From Amycolatopsis sp. NBC_01488 (GTDB taxonomy: Bacteria; Actinomycetota; Actinomycetes; Mycobacteriales; Pseudonocardiaceae), in contig NZ_CP109434.1 of assembly GCF_036227105.1 (NCBI RefSeq), positions 1,740,001-1,804,000 on the forward strand: a DNA stretch of 64,000 bases, in the 5' to 3' direction. This document shows, in pieces, positions 25,177 through 35,358 of this stretch. Every line of letters starts with the position of its first letter. Positions within the stretch are counted from its first letter, which is position 1. A program made the position numbers and the translations under genes. The notes under the pieces are model-generated. The model saw nothing but the letters and a program-made list of their open reading frames with translations. It searched no databases and was not told where the DNA came from.

Positions 25177-26004
25177 TTAGCCTTTGCGGATTTCCAGCGT
25201 GCAGCACTTCGGGCCGCCGCCGGCTTTCCGCAGCTCAGAGATGTCGACGTAGACCGGCTCGTACCCCCGGTCCGCGAGAAGTTCACCCAGTCGAGTGGCC
25301 TCGACCGGCAGCACGACATTGCGGCCGTCGGAGACGCCGTTGAGCCCGAAGCACTCGGCGTCTTCCTTCGTCGCGAGCACGGCGTCCGGGAACAGCCGCT
25401 CCAGCACGCGGCGCGAGCCGGCGGAGAACGCCTCCGGGTAGTAGACGATCTGCGCGCGCGTCGTGTCGGTGGCCTCGGCGAGCACGAACAGGGCCGTGTC
25501 CAGGTGGTAGTAGCGCGGGTCGACCAGCTGCAGCGAGACGACCGGGACGCCGAGGACCTCCTGGGCCTCGGCGTGCGCGGCCGGGTCGGTGCGGAAGCCG
25601 GTGCCGGCCAGCAGCAGCGTGCCGGTCCAGGCGAAGTCGCCCTCGGCCTCGTTGATCTTCTCGGGCATGGTGATGTCGCGGTAGCCGTGCTCGAGGAACC
25701 AGCGGCGGAAGTGCTCGGCCTCGGCGGCCCGCTGCGGCGCGCGGAACCGCGAGCCGAGGACGCGCCCGTCGACGACCGTGCCGGAGTTCGCGGCGAAGAC
25801 CATGTCGGGCAGGCCGGGCTGGGCGTCGATCTCCTCGACGGTGTGGCCGAGGCGGCGGTAGGTGTCGCGCAGCTCGGTCCACTGCGCGACGGCGACGTCG
25901 GCGCTGACCGGCTGGGTCGGGTCCATCCAGGGGTTGATCACGTAGTCCACCGCGAAGAAGCGCGGGGGGCACATCAGGTATCGACGGGTGGTCGGTACGC
26001 GCAT
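25177..26004 (-). CDS. ddaH: dimethylargininase-like amidinohydrolase
   Basis: A 275-residue guanidino-group-modifying enzyme (five-bladed propeller family). Visible are RRYLMCPPRFF, NPWMD, EGDFAW (121-126), the catalytic histidine in YYHLDTAL (His167) and the C-terminal nucleophile cysteine in GGGPKCCTLEI (Cys267/268). The family hydrolyses methylated arginine, arginine or related compounds to citrulline or ornithine; the exact substrate cannot be read. ATG 26004 is preferred: it follows a purine-rich GGGA and lies 20 bases from a good -10 (TACAAT). It is divergent from an Lrp/AsnC gene, which probably regulates it. Confidence 0.82.
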   Translation of the reverse strand: MRVPTTRRYLMCPPRFFAVDYVINPWMDPTQPVSADVAVAQWTELRDTYRRLGHTVEEIDAQPGLPDMVFAANSGTVVDGRVLGSRFRAPQRAAEAEHFRRWFLEHGYRDITMPEKINEAEGDFAWTGTLLLAGTGFRTDPAAHAEAQEVLGVPVVSLQLVDPRYYHLDTALFVLAEATDTTRAQIVYYPEAFSAGSRRVLERLFPDAVLATKEDAECFGLNGVSDGRNVVLPVEATRLGELLADRGYEPVYVDISELRKAGGGPKCCTLEIRKG

Positions 26005-26023
26005 TGGCGATGATCCCTGCATG

Positions 26024-26054
26024 ATTGTAGGGTAAGGTGCGCCTAATATCGCAA
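26024..26054 (-). promoter_or_regulatory. promoter of the dimethylargininase gene
   Basis: On the - strand TTGCGA (26054-26049) and TACAAT (26029-26024) are separated by 19 bp, ending 20 nt before the ATG at 26004. The spacer holds an imperfect palindrome TTAGG-CGCA-CCTTA. The 92-bp divergent region up to the Lrp-type start must serve both genes. Confidence 0.5.
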
Positions 26055-26096
26055 TCAATCGCTGTTCGCTGCGCACATCTGTGCTAAGTGTTGCGT

Positions 26097-26543
26097 GTGA
26101 ACACCATCGACCAGCGAATCGTTTCGTGCCTCGTGGCGAACGCTCGGAGCAGCTACGCCGAGATCGGCAAAGTGGTCGGCCTGTCCGCCCCGGCGGTCAA
26201 GCGCCGGGTCGACCGGCTCCTCGAAACGGGCATCCTCCGCGGGTTCACGGCGGTGGTCGACCCGGAGGCGCTGGGCTGGGGCACGGAGGCGTTCGTCGAG
26301 GTCACGTGCCAGGGCAACATCACGCCGGCCCGCATCCGGGCGCGCCTGGAGCCGTTGCCGGAGGTGGTGGCGGCGTACACGGTCTCGGGCGCGGCGGACG
26401 CGATCGTCCACCTGCGGGCGGCGGACATCCACCACCTGGAGACGGCACTGGAGCGGCTGCGCGGACTGGAGATCGTGGACCGGACGGTGTCGACGGTGGT
26501 CCTTTCGCGGCTGCTGGAACGGCCGCCGACGCCCGAGGAGTGA
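26097..26543 (+). CDS. Lrp/AsnC family transcriptional regulator
   Basis: A protein of 148 residues. The N-terminal winged helix-turn-helix shows NTIDQRIVSCLVANARSSYAEIG and the recognition helix LSAPAVKRRVDRL. A C-terminal RAM domain (about 60-140) has the beta-strand pattern EAFVEVTCQG and VVAAYTVSGAADAIVHL. Such regulators bind an amino acid and control genes of its metabolism. The divergent dimethylargininase suggests arginine or a relative as effector; that is inference. GTG 26097 is chosen from family length; GTG 26088 and TTG 26091 are possible. No clear ribosome site is seen. Confidence 0.85.
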   Translation: MNTIDQRIVSCLVANARSSYAEIGKVVGLSAPAVKRRVDRLLETGILRGFTAVVDPEALGWGTEAFVEVTCQGNITPARIRARLEPLPEVVAAYTVSGAADAIVHLRAADIHHLETALERLRGLEIVDRTVSTVVLSRLLERPPTPEE

Positions 26544-26719
26544 CGCCTCCGGCCCCCCGTCATCCAGCTTATCGGTGGGCGCCGACAGTTCCGGCCTGGT
26601 GCACGCAGCCTGTGCACATTCCACGGCGCCTGTGGACAAGTCCGCGGCTTGCGCTCTCGAGCCCGCCAAACCGTCGGCCCCCGCCGATACGCTGGACACC
26701 GGGGGCCGGAGGCCAAGCC

Positions 26720-27088
26720 TCAGCCCGCGAGCGCCCGCAGCACCAGCGGCGCCTCGTCCGGGTGCAGCCGCAGCTCGGTGCGGCCGCCCGCCGCGTGGAA
26801 CGTCACCGCCTGCTGGTCGACCGCCTGCATCGTCAGCTCTCCCGGGTCGAACGCCACCGGCTCCGCGCCCGGCGTCCGCCAGGTCGCCGGGCCGTCGCCC
26901 ACCGCGAGCCAGCCCCGCCGTTCGCGACCGCTCGTTGCGTCGTCGTCGCGCAGGACGCAGGGGAACTCGACCCGTTCGCCTCGCGAGGACGCCGCCTGGC
27001 GCGCGCGACGGCGGCGGCCGCCGAACAGCTCCGACATGTCGATCATCGTCAGCAGGTTGCCGACCAGCACTACCACCAGTTCCCCCAT
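26720..27088 (-). CDS. hypothetical protein, DUF2550-like in layout
   Basis: A 122-residue protein with a short hydrophobic start (MGELVVVLVGNLLTMI), an Arg-rich stretch (GGRRRRARQ) and a beta-rich remainder with GWLAVGDG, a Trp and Pro-rich turn, and the tail LRLHPDEAPLVLRALAG. The layout (membrane anchor, basic patch, small beta domain) recalls DUF2550 proteins, but I do not see a firm match. Its start codon is 23 bases from that of the divergent enoyl-CoA hydratase gene. GGAGG stands only 1 nt before the ATG, so an internal start is possible. Confidence 0.55.
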   Translation of the reverse strand: MGELVVVLVGNLLTMIDMSELFGGRRRRARQAASSRGERVEFPCVLRDDDATSGRERRGWLAVGDGPATWRTPGAEPVAFDPGELTMQAVDQQAVTFHAAGGRTELRLHPDEAPLVLRALAG

Positions 27089-27111
27089 GCCTCCACTAAT
27101 ACCCTGAGTCG

Positions 27112-27867
27112 ATGACCGACCGCATCGTCAGCGAGCACGCCGACGGCGTCGCGCTGCTGACCGTCGACGCCCCCGCCAGCCGCAACGCGCTCACCCTCGA
27201 CCTCTCCGCCCAGCTCGCGGCCGCCGTCGAAGCCGCGGAACGGGACGAGGAAGTCCACGCCGTCATCGTCACCGGGACGCCGCCCGCCTTCTGCGCCGGC
27301 GCCGACCTCTCCGCGCTGGGCAGCGCCGACGAGACCGGCCTGCGCGCCATCTACGAAGGCTTCCTCGCCGTCGCCCGCTGCTCGCTGCCGACCATCGCCG
27401 CGGTCGGGGGCGCCGCCGTCGGGGCCGGGCTGAACCTGGCGCTGGCCGCCGACGTCCGGCTCGCCGGGCCGCGTGCGAAGTTCGTCGCCCGGTTCCTCGA
27501 GCTGGGGCTGCACCCCGGCGGCGGGATGACGTGGATGACGCAGCGGCTGGCCGGCCCACAGGTGGCCGCCGCGATGACGGTGTTCGGGCAGCCGCTCGAC
27601 GCCGAGGCGGCGGTCCGCGCCGGGCTGGCCCTCGAGGTGGTCGAAGGCGACCTCGTCGCCGCCGCGAAGGAATTCGCCGCCCCGGCGGTGGCCGCACCGC
27701 GCGAGGCACTGCTCGCCACCAAGCGCAGCCTGCGGAAGACCGCCTCGCTGGCCGCGCACGCCGACGCCGTCGACGTCGAGATCGAGCCGCAGCTGGCGTC
27801 GCTGGCCTCGCCGGAGTTCGCCGAGCGGCTCGAGGCCATGCGGGCGCGGATCCGGTCCCACCTCTGA
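27112..27867 (+). CDS. enoyl-CoA hydratase/isomerase family protein
   Basis: A 251-residue crotonase-fold protein. The CoA-binding and oxyanion-hole segments are [10 protein letters not shown] (about 62-71) and [23 protein letters not shown] (about 102-124, quoted in part: [12 protein letters not shown]). The segment [14 protein letters not shown] takes the place of the usual PE..LG..PG.GGT, keeping one glutamate. Hydratase, isomerase or another crotonase activity on acyl-CoA is possible. There is no ribosome site; TAATAC lies 11 nt before the ATG, so the mRNA may have little or no leader. Confidence 0.8.
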   Translation: MTDRIVSEHADGVALLTVDAPASRNALTLDLSAQLAAAVEAAERDEEVHAVIVTGTPPAFCAGADLSALGSADETGLRAIYEGFLAVARCSLPTIAAVGGAAVGAGLNLALAADVRLAGPRAKFVARFLELGLHPGGGMTWMTQRLAGPQVAAAMTVFGQPLDAEAAVRAGLALEVVEGDLVAAAKEFAAPAVAAPREALLATKRSLRKTASLAAHADAVDVEIEPQLASLASPEFAERLEAMRARIRSHL

Positions 27868-28128
27868 TCCCAGCAGGTGGACCCCTGAGTCGGAGACACG
27901 GGTCACAGCGAGGACAGGGGTATACCCGTTACCATCGGTTACACGTATTTGTCGGACCAGCACAGAGACGCGATAGCGCAGCAATGAGGTCGTTCCGGAC
28001 GCCGGGAGTCTAGGAACATCGTGGTCGGGCGCGAGCTAACCTCGTGGTAGGGCCTGGTGACCTGCGTGTCACGACACCGGGCAGGTGACCGATGGCCACA
28101 ACGTCGGGAGAGAGGGAATCCCTGACCC
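27868..28128. other. 261-base region upstream of korA
   Basis: Non-coding stretch holding the korA promoter. It includes a 10-bp perfect palindrome GGGTATACCC (27918-27927). TTGTCG near 27950 with a loosely matching GATAGC 17 bp further on is a possible promoter. GGGAGAGAGGG lies upstream of the korA ATG as a probable ribosome site. Confidence 0.35.
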
Positions 28129-30050
<1,922 letters not shown>

Positions 30051-30054
<4 letters not shown>

Positions 30055-31115
30055 CCGCAATCGACATCGGGCTCCCGACCATCGGCGGCCTGGACCTTGT
30101 GCCCACCACTGAAGAGCCGCAGAAGGCCAAGGACTACAAGTCCGACCAGGAAGTCCGCTGGTGCCCGGGCTGCGGCGACTACGTCGTGCTGAACGCCGTC
30201 CAGTCGTTCCTGCCGACGCTCGGCCTCAAGCGCGAGAACATCGTGTTCATCTCGGGCATCGGCTGCTCGTCGCGCTTCCCGTACTACCTCAACACCTACG
30301 GCATGCACTCGATCCACGGCCGCGCGCCGTCGATCGCGACCGGGCTGGCGACCACGCGCCCGGACCTGTCGGTGTGGGTCGTCACCGGCGACGGCGACGC
30401 GCTGTCCATCGGCGGCAACCACCTGATCCACGCGCTGCGCCGCAACGTCAACATCAAGATCCTGCTGTTCAACAACCGGATCTACGGCCTGACCAAGGGC
30501 CAGTACTCCCCGACGTCGGGCCAGGGCATGGTCACCAAGTCGACGCCGATGGGGTCGGTGGACACGCCGTTCAACCCGCTGTCGCTGGCGATCGGCGCCG
30601 AAGCGTCGTTCGTGGGCCGGGCGCTGGACTCCGACCGCAAGGGCCTCACCGAGGTCCTGCAGGCCGCGGCCGAGCACCGCGGGTCGGCGCTGGTGGAGAT
30701 CTACCAGAACTGCCCGATCTTCAACGACGGCGCGTTCGACGTCCTCAAGGACGCCGACGAGGCCGCCGCGCGGCTGATCCCGCTGCGCGCCGGCGAGCCG
30801 ATCCGCTTCGGCCCGAACCAGGAGTTCGGCGTCAAGCGGAGCGACTGGGGCGGCCTGGACGTCGCGAAGGTCGCCGACATCGGCGAGGACGACATCGTCG
30901 TGCACGACCCGTCGATCACCGACACGTCGTACGCGTTCGCGCTGTCGCGCCTCGGCGACCAGAACCTGAACCACGTGCCGACGGGCATCCTCCGCCAGGT
31001 CGAGCGCCCGACGTACGACGACGGCGCCCGCGCCCAGGTCGAGCAGGCCCGCGCGGCCCGCACGCCCGACCTGCAGGCGCTGCTGCGCGGCAAGGACACC
31101 TGGACGGTCGCGTAG
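30051..31115 (+). CDS. korB: 2-oxoacid:acceptor (ferredoxin) oxidoreductase, beta subunit
   Basis: A 354-residue subunit that binds thiamine diphosphate and one 4Fe-4S cluster. Candidate cluster ligands are Cys38 and Cys41 (WCPGCGD), Cys72 (GIGCSSR) and Cys221 (NCPIFND). The ThDP motif GDGDALSIGGNH begins at about 113 and continues to NNRIYGLTKGQYSPTS. GTG 30051 overlaps the korA stop (GTGA), so the pair is translationally coupled in equal amounts. The operon ends at the strong hairpin at 31125-31165. Confidence 0.92.
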
Positions 31116-31124
31116 TTCCAGCTT

Positions 31125-31165
31125 CGCCGAAGGCCGCCACGCACCTTGCGTGGCGGCCTTCGGCG
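31125..31165 (+). terminator. terminator of the korAB operon
   Basis: A 19-bp perfect stem (arms 31125-31143 and 31147-31165, beginning CGCCGAAGGCC) closes on a 3-nt loop, 9 nt after the korB stop. TTTC follows immediately. It is the most stable hairpin seen in the window. Confidence 0.9.
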
Positions 31166-31173
31166 TTTCGGGG

Positions 31174-31203
31174 TTGCCAGAGTTAGGACACGTGTCCTAA
31201 GTT
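31174..31203 (+). promoter_or_regulatory. promoter of a leaderless VOC gene with an operator in its spacer
   Basis: -35 TTGCCA (31174-31179), 18-bp spacer, -10 TAAGTT (31198-31203), then 7 nt to the ATG at 31211. There is no ribosome site. The palindrome at 31183-31200 occupies the spacer and runs into the -10. Confidence 0.6.
31183..31200. promoter_or_regulatory. 18-bp perfect palindrome, likely repressor operator
   Basis: TTAGGACACGTGTCCTAA is perfectly self-complementary. Its place between -35 and -10 is where a dimeric repressor of TetR or MarR type would block polymerase. No regulator gene is adjacent in this window. Confidence 0.7.
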
Positions 31204-31210
31204 TTGGGTC

Positions 31211-31540
31211 ATGCGACCTTTCGTGTTCTTCGACGTCCGGACGTCCGATGCGGACGCCACCAAGCGGTTCTTCGCCGACCTCCTGGGCTGGGAATCGTCC
31301 GGCCCGCTCCTGACCGACGGCGGCGCGCCCTGGGGCGGTCTGACCGAGCTGGCCCCCGGCGACGACCGCGCACCGCAGTGGCTGCCCTACGCGCCGGTGT
31401 CCGATGTGGACTCCGCGGCGGCGAAAGCCGTGGAGCTGGGCGGGAAGATCGTGCGGGAGCGCACCGATCTGCCGGTCGGCTCCCTGGTCGTGGTCGCCGA
31501 TCCCGGCGGCGCGGCCATCGTCCTGTTCCAGGCGGCCTGA
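31211..31540 (+). CDS. VOC family protein (glyoxalase/bleomycin resistance fold)
   Basis: A 109-residue protein with one VOC module pair: the N-terminal FVFFDVRTSDADATKRFFADLLGW and the C-terminal VSDVDSAAAKAVELGGKIVRE ... VVVADPGGAAIVLF. Members bind metals and act as lyases, dioxygenases or drug-binding proteins. The exact role is not visible. It appears to be a single-gene unit, controlled through the palindrome in its promoter, and convergent with the ArfC-like gene. Confidence 0.82.
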   Translation: MRPFVFFDVRTSDADATKRFFADLLGWESSGPLLTDGGAPWGGLTELAPGDDRAPQWLPYAPVSDVDSAAAKAVELGGKIVRERTDLPVGSLVVVADPGGAAIVLFQAA

Positions 31541-31551
31541 AACGCTCGAAA

Positions 31552-32805
31552 TCAGCTGAGCGGGCGGAACCCGACGCGCTCGGCGTCCTCGGCGGTCCGG
31601 AACCACACCTCGGCCACCATCTTCGGGAACTGCGCCGACTCCTCGGTGCAGTACCGCAGCGCCGTCACGCTGGCCTTGACCTCGAACGCCTCGCTCGGCC
31701 GCCCGCCACCGGGCCGCGGCATCGCCGAGCCGGGGCCGAACGGGCCGGGCGGAACAGCGTCGCCCGCCGCCTGCCGCGCGGGCGGCGGCTCCGGCGCCGA
31801 AACGGCCGCCTGGTTCGGCTGCACCGACGGCTCGAACAGCGAACCGCTGTGGGCGCCGGCCAAGTCCGTCTCGCGCCGCTCGACAGTGCGCATCGACGGC
31901 TGGATCGGTTGCGGTGTCTCGAAACCACCGCGCAGTGCTTCGCGCGGCTGCCGCTTCGGCAGCACCTGCGTCGCCTCGGCCGGGGTCTCCGGCGGCACCT
32001 CCAGGTCGCCGTTCGCCGCGTCGTCGCCGCCGAACGCGTACTGCGGCGCCTCTTCCGGCTCGGCCTCTTCGGACGCATCGCCGCCGACCGACAGGTAGCG
32101 CGTGCGCTCCATCGGCTCCTCGAACGCCGACCGCTCGGCCGGCGGCTCGTGGTCGAACCAGTCCGGCGCCGGCGTGTGCGTCTCCTCGGCCGGGGGCTTG
32201 AACAGCGAACCGGCGGCGGGTTCCGGGTCGAGCTGCTGCTCGAGCCGCGAGTGCGCCGGGGTGGCGAGCTCGTCCTCCGGCGTCAGGTACTCGGTCGCGG
32301 CGGCGCGGTAGGGGTCGTCGGCCTCCGGCTCGGCGACCGGCGTCAGGAACTGGGTCTCCGAAGCGCGGTACGCGGCGTCGTCCTCGGGCTCCCGCTCCGG
32401 CTCCGGCTCCGGCCGGAAGGCGTCGTCGGGGTCCGGGTGCGTCCCCGGCGGCACCTGCGAGTCCAGCTCGGCGAAGTCCTCGTCGATGTCGTCGTGGACG
32501 TCGTCGCGGTTGTACGGCGCCGGGGCGACGAGCGTCCCCGGGTAGGAGGTCTCCTGCCGCGCCGGCTCCGGTTCCGGGCGCGGCTCGGGCCGCGGCTCCG
32601 GCCGGGCGAACACCTCGGTGCCCGGCGCGGCCAGCCCCGCGGCGTTCGCGGGAGTGCGCGCGGCGTCGGCGTGGGTCTGCGCCAGCGCGCTCTCCAGCTT
32701 GCGGACGCTCTTGCGGAGCGGCAGCACCAGCACCAGCCAGGTGAGCAGCACGCCGACGAAGAACGCGGCGAGACTCCACACCCAAACCTGTCCGAAAATG
32801 GACAT
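31552..32805 (-). CDS. ArfC-like membrane protein with C-terminal sunset domain
   Basis: A 417-residue protein: one N-terminal membrane helix (WVWSLAAFFVGVLLTWLVLVL), a long Pro/Glu-rich acidic region (about 70-340, with repeated RPEPRPEPEP-type stretches and QFLTP/EYLTP repeats) and a conserved C-terminal segment. That segment (EAFEVKASVTALRYCTEESA ... VAEVWFRTAEDAERVGFRPL) matches the 'sunset' domain variant of ArfC-type channel accessory proteins. The start is ATG 32805 behind AGGAAAGAG; the longer frame lacks a ribosome site. Function is unknown beyond membrane location. Confidence 0.72.
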   Translation of the reverse strand: MSIFGQVWVWSLAAFFVGVLLTWLVLVLPLRKSVRKLESALAQTHADAARTPANAAGLAAPGTEVFARPEPRPEPRPEPEPARQETSYPGTLVAPAPYNRDDVHDDIDEDFAELDSQVPPGTHPDPDDAFRPEPEPEREPEDDAAYRASETQFLTPVAEPEADDPYRAAATEYLTPEDELATPAHSRLEQQLDPEPAAGSLFKPPAEETHTPAPDWFDHEPPAERSAFEEPMERTRYLSVGGDASEEAEPEEAPQYAFGGDDAANGDLEVPPETPAEATQVLPKRQPREALRGGFETPQPIQPSMRTVERRETDLAGAHSGSLFEPSVQPNQAAVSAPEPPPARQAAGDAVPPGPFGPGSAMPRPGGGRPSEAFEVKASVTALRYCTEESAQFPKMVAEVWFRTAEDAERVGFRPLS

Positions 32806-32822
32806 CTCTTTCCTGCCCCTGT

Positions 32823-33881
32823 TTAGTGCGTGCGCGCGACGAGGTAGTCGGCGACCGACTCGCACGCGTCCCGGGCGGGTGACGCGGGGAGCGCGGTGAG
32901 CTCGGCTCGCGCGCGCTGAGCGTAGTCGGAAAGGGTGACGCGTGCGCGGTCGAGTCCGCTACTGACCCGCAGCAGCTCCAGGGCCTCCTGGACGACCGCG
33001 TCGTCGGCGATCGGGCCCGACAGCAGCTCGACGAGGCGCGGATCGGTGTCCGGGTCGGCCAGCGCGTACAGCATCGGCAGCGTCCGGACGCCCTCGCGCA
33101 GGTCGGTGCCCTGCGCCTTGCCGAGCTCGTCGGACGGCGAGGCGATGTCGATGATGTCGTCGGAGATCTGGAACGCGGTGCCGATGATGTCGCCGAACCG
33201 GCGCAGCGCCTGGACGTGCTCCTCGGCGGCCCCGGACATCATGCCGCCGAAGCGGCCGGACGTCGCGATCAGCGAGCCGGTCTTCTGCGCGATCACGGTG
33301 AGGTAGTGCGCGACGGCGTCGTCACCCGGTCCGGGGCCGACGGTCTCGCGCATCTGGCCGGTGACCAGCTCACCGAAGGTCTCGGCGATGATCCGCGCCG
33401 CGTCCGTGCCGAGGTCGGCGACCAGGCGCGAGGCGTGGGCGAAGAGGAAGTCGCCAGTGAGGATGGCGATGGTGTTGTCCCAGCGCGCGTTGACGCTCTC
33501 GGCGCCGCGGCGCATGTCCGCTTCGTCCATGACGTCGTCGTGGTAGAGCGTGGCGAGGTGCACCAGCTCGACCGCGGCGGCGGCGATCACGACCTGGTCG
33601 TCCTGCTTCGGCCCGAACTGCGCGGACAGCAGCGTGAAGAGCGGACGGAAGCGTTTGCCCCCCGCCTCGACCAGGTGCAACGCGGCGTCGTTGACGGCCT
33701 GGACGTCACTGCGGACGACCTCACGCAGCAGCTTCTCGACGTCGGCCAGCCCGCCGGCGATCGCGCGCAGCAGGGCTTCGTCGGCGATCTGCAGGCCGAC
33801 CGACGCGCGCAGGTCCTCGAGGGCGCCACCCGGCGCAGCGGGGAGGGATCCCGCCCCGGGGGCTGGGGAAGGCACAGACAC
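32823..33881 (-). CDS. polyprenyl diphosphate synthase (menaquinone side chain, GrcC-like)
   Basis: A 352-residue all-alpha trans-prenyltransferase. The first aspartate-rich motif is DDVMD (115-119), the second DDIID (241-245), and GGKRFRP (74-80) binds isopentenyl diphosphate. No bulky residues stand just ahead of the first motif, which fits a long-chain product. In mycobacteria the equivalent gene lies beside menJ in the menaquinone region. Here it is separated from menJ by the ESX module and the nuo operon. GTG 33881 follows GGAG at 5 nt spacing. Confidence 0.87.
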   Translation of the reverse strand: MSVPSPAPGAGSLPAAPGGALEDLRASVGLQIADEALLRAIAGGLADVEKLLREVVRSDVQAVNDAALHLVEAGGKRFRPLFTLLSAQFGPKQDDQVVIAAAAVELVHLATLYHDDVMDEADMRRGAESVNARWDNTIAILTGDFLFAHASRLVADLGTDAARIIAETFGELVTGQMRETVGPGPGDDAVAHYLTVIAQKTGSLIATSGRFGGMMSGAAEEHVQALRRFGDIIGTAFQISDDIIDIASPSDELGKAQGTDLREGVRTLPMLYALADPDTDPRLVELLSGPIADDAVVQEALELLRVSSGLDRARVTLSDYAQRARAELTALPASPARDACESVADYLVARTH

Positions 33882-34153
33882 GTCGGCTCCGCTCTACTCG
33901 TGCACCGGTCGGGTTATGCCTTGAGCGTAGTGGCTACCCCGCGCGGTCGTTTACCCGCTGTCCTGCGGAAACGGTGATGAACGCGACACAGGCGGACGGC
34001 CCGCTGTCCGGATACCCCGGGGCCCACCAACGGGTGGTTCATGATCCACGAAGGGGTGATCAGCGGTTTCGGGCGCAACGGACGTCTCCGGCGAGCGGAT
34101 ATTCAGCCGGAGGAAGAGCGGTGGCTCTCCCCGGTCGGCAAGGAGGACGCGAA

Positions 34154-34810
34154 ATGCGCAACACCATCGCGAGGCGGGCCGCGCTCGCCGGAACACTGCT
34201 GGTGGCGGGACTGGTCGCGGCCGCGGCGCCGGCCCAGGCCGAGCCGCAACCGGGCGTGGCGAACATCGGCTCCGCCGAGTTCACGAAGGCCGGGTCGACG
34301 ATCACGGTGCCCACGCAGGGTCACTGCTCGGTGGACGGCCCGACGAGCGCGACGGCCCAGGTGGTGACGAAGACGGGCATCACCTTCGGCGGCGGCACGT
34401 CGTCCTGCACGACGACGGTGACGGACCCGAACACGGACGCCACCACGACGACGTCCACGGCGACGGGCAAGAACTTCGAGCTGTCGGCCCTGGTGAGCGC
34501 GGGCGGCCCGCGCGTCAAGCTGTCGACGTTCACGGTGAAGTGCACGGCAACCCAGACGCAGACGAACGCGAACTGGAGCTACGGCGGAATGTCGGGCATC
34601 CCGAACCCCCCGAGCCCGGTCCCGGCGAGCTACACGTCGCCGATCAAGAAGTCCAACGGAACGGTGCTGGCCAACGCGGTGTTCAACACGCAGAACCTCC
34701 CGGGCGACGGCAGCATCGGCCTGACGATGCTGCGGATCGACTTCCTCCCGGCGTCGGGAATCAGCGGCCAGGTGGTCCTGGGCCACACTTCCTGCTCACC
34801 GACGCCGTAG
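34154..34810 (+). CDS. secreted protein of unknown function
   Basis: A 218-residue exported protein behind a strong ribosome site (AGGAGG). The signal peptide covers about residues 1-29 with an APAQA-E cleavage site. The mature part is rich in Thr, Ser and Gly with four cysteines (GHCSVDG, SSCTTTV, VKCTATQ, TSCSP), enough for two disulfides, and looks beta-rich. I recognise no family. It is divergent from the prenyl synthase across a 272-base gap in which I saw no clear promoter, and upstream of the ESX module on the same strand. Confidence 0.75.
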   Translation: MRNTIARRAALAGTLLVAGLVAAAAPAQAEPQPGVANIGSAEFTKAGSTITVPTQGHCSVDGPTSATAQVVTKTGITFGGGTSSCTTTVTDPNTDATTTTSTATGKNFELSALVSAGGPRVKLSTFTVKCTATQTQTNANWSYGGMSGIPNPPSPVPASYTSPIKKSNGTVLANAVFNTQNLPGDGSIGLTMLRIDFLPASGISGQVVLGHTSCSPTP

Positions 34811-34913
34811 TCGTTCGTTCCGGCTTTTGCGGTGTGGGAACCCTGGTAGTCTGCTGGCCGTCGGATACGCAGGGTGCCCGGGGTGGAGCACACTGCAAGC
34901 TAGGGGAGAGCTG

Positions 34914-34946
34914 ATGACGACTGTGCCGGTGGTGCGCCGTGCCTGA
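34914..34946 (+). other. 10-codon leader ORF overlapping the ESX module's first gene
   Basis: ATG at 34914 behind GGGGAGAG opens a frame MTTVPVVRRA whose TGA (34944-34946) overlaps the GTG at 34939. It has a better ribosome site than the next gene. It may be a leader peptide that couples translation. Confidence 0.35.
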
Positions 34947-35358
34947 GGGACCGGTTTACGACCCGAACACCCGAAGGGCCCCGCTGCCCCCGCGCACGCC
35001 GGCGGCGGGGTCTTATGGGGTTCCGGCCGGGGGCGGGGTGGGCGGAGCGGGATTCCAGTACGACGAGGCGACGCTGCGTGAGCTGATGCACGACTGGAAC
35101 GACTTGGCGAACGAGTTCCGCAACGATCAACGGCGAGCCGAACAGCTGGCGCAGACTCGAGGACCCGGCCTCGAGTACGCGAGCAACGGCAATGCCGAGC
35201 AGATTCGGAATTCCGGCCGAGCCCTGCTTGAGACACTAAATGAACGCGAACGTTACTGCCGAACGATGGCGAAGAAGTTCGAGACCGCGCTGGGCAAATA
35301 CGGCGAAGTCGAGACGGCTCACCAGGCAGAGATCAAGCAGACCGGAGGCACGCTCTGA
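34939..35358 (+). CDS. helical ESX/type VII secretion substrate-like protein
   Basis: A 139-residue protein: a Pro/Gly-rich head (residues 1-40) followed by two or three amphipathic helices (ATLRELMHDWNDLANEFRNDQ; NSGRALLETLNERERYCRTMAKKFETALGKY). Size, charge pattern and neighbours (DUF3558 lipoprotein, PPE-like protein, EspG) suggest a WXG100/PE-like partner or chaperone-dependent substrate. The canonical W-x-G is not seen, so the family assignment rests on context. The GTG start has no good ribosome site of its own. Its stop overlaps the next ATG by 1 nt. Confidence 0.6.
   Translation: MPEGPVYDPNTRRAPLPPRTPAAGSYGVPAGGGVGGAGFQYDEATLRELMHDWNDLANEFRNDQRRAEQLAQTRGPGLEYASNGNAEQIRNSGRALLETLNERERYCRTMAKKFETALGKYGEVETAHQAEIKQTGGTL

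Noticed and set aside
26031..26047. A possible iron-regulator (IdeR/DtxR) box before the dimethylargininase gene
   Set aside because: Only the outer TTAGG/CCTTA halves match, and the spacing is 5 bases shorter than the 19-bp iron box. I kept it as an imperfect palindrome only.
28052..28083. Hairpin-like sequence in the korA leader as a riboswitch
   Set aside because: The arms are short, imperfect and fit no riboswitch class I know; nothing conserved beyond a weak stem.
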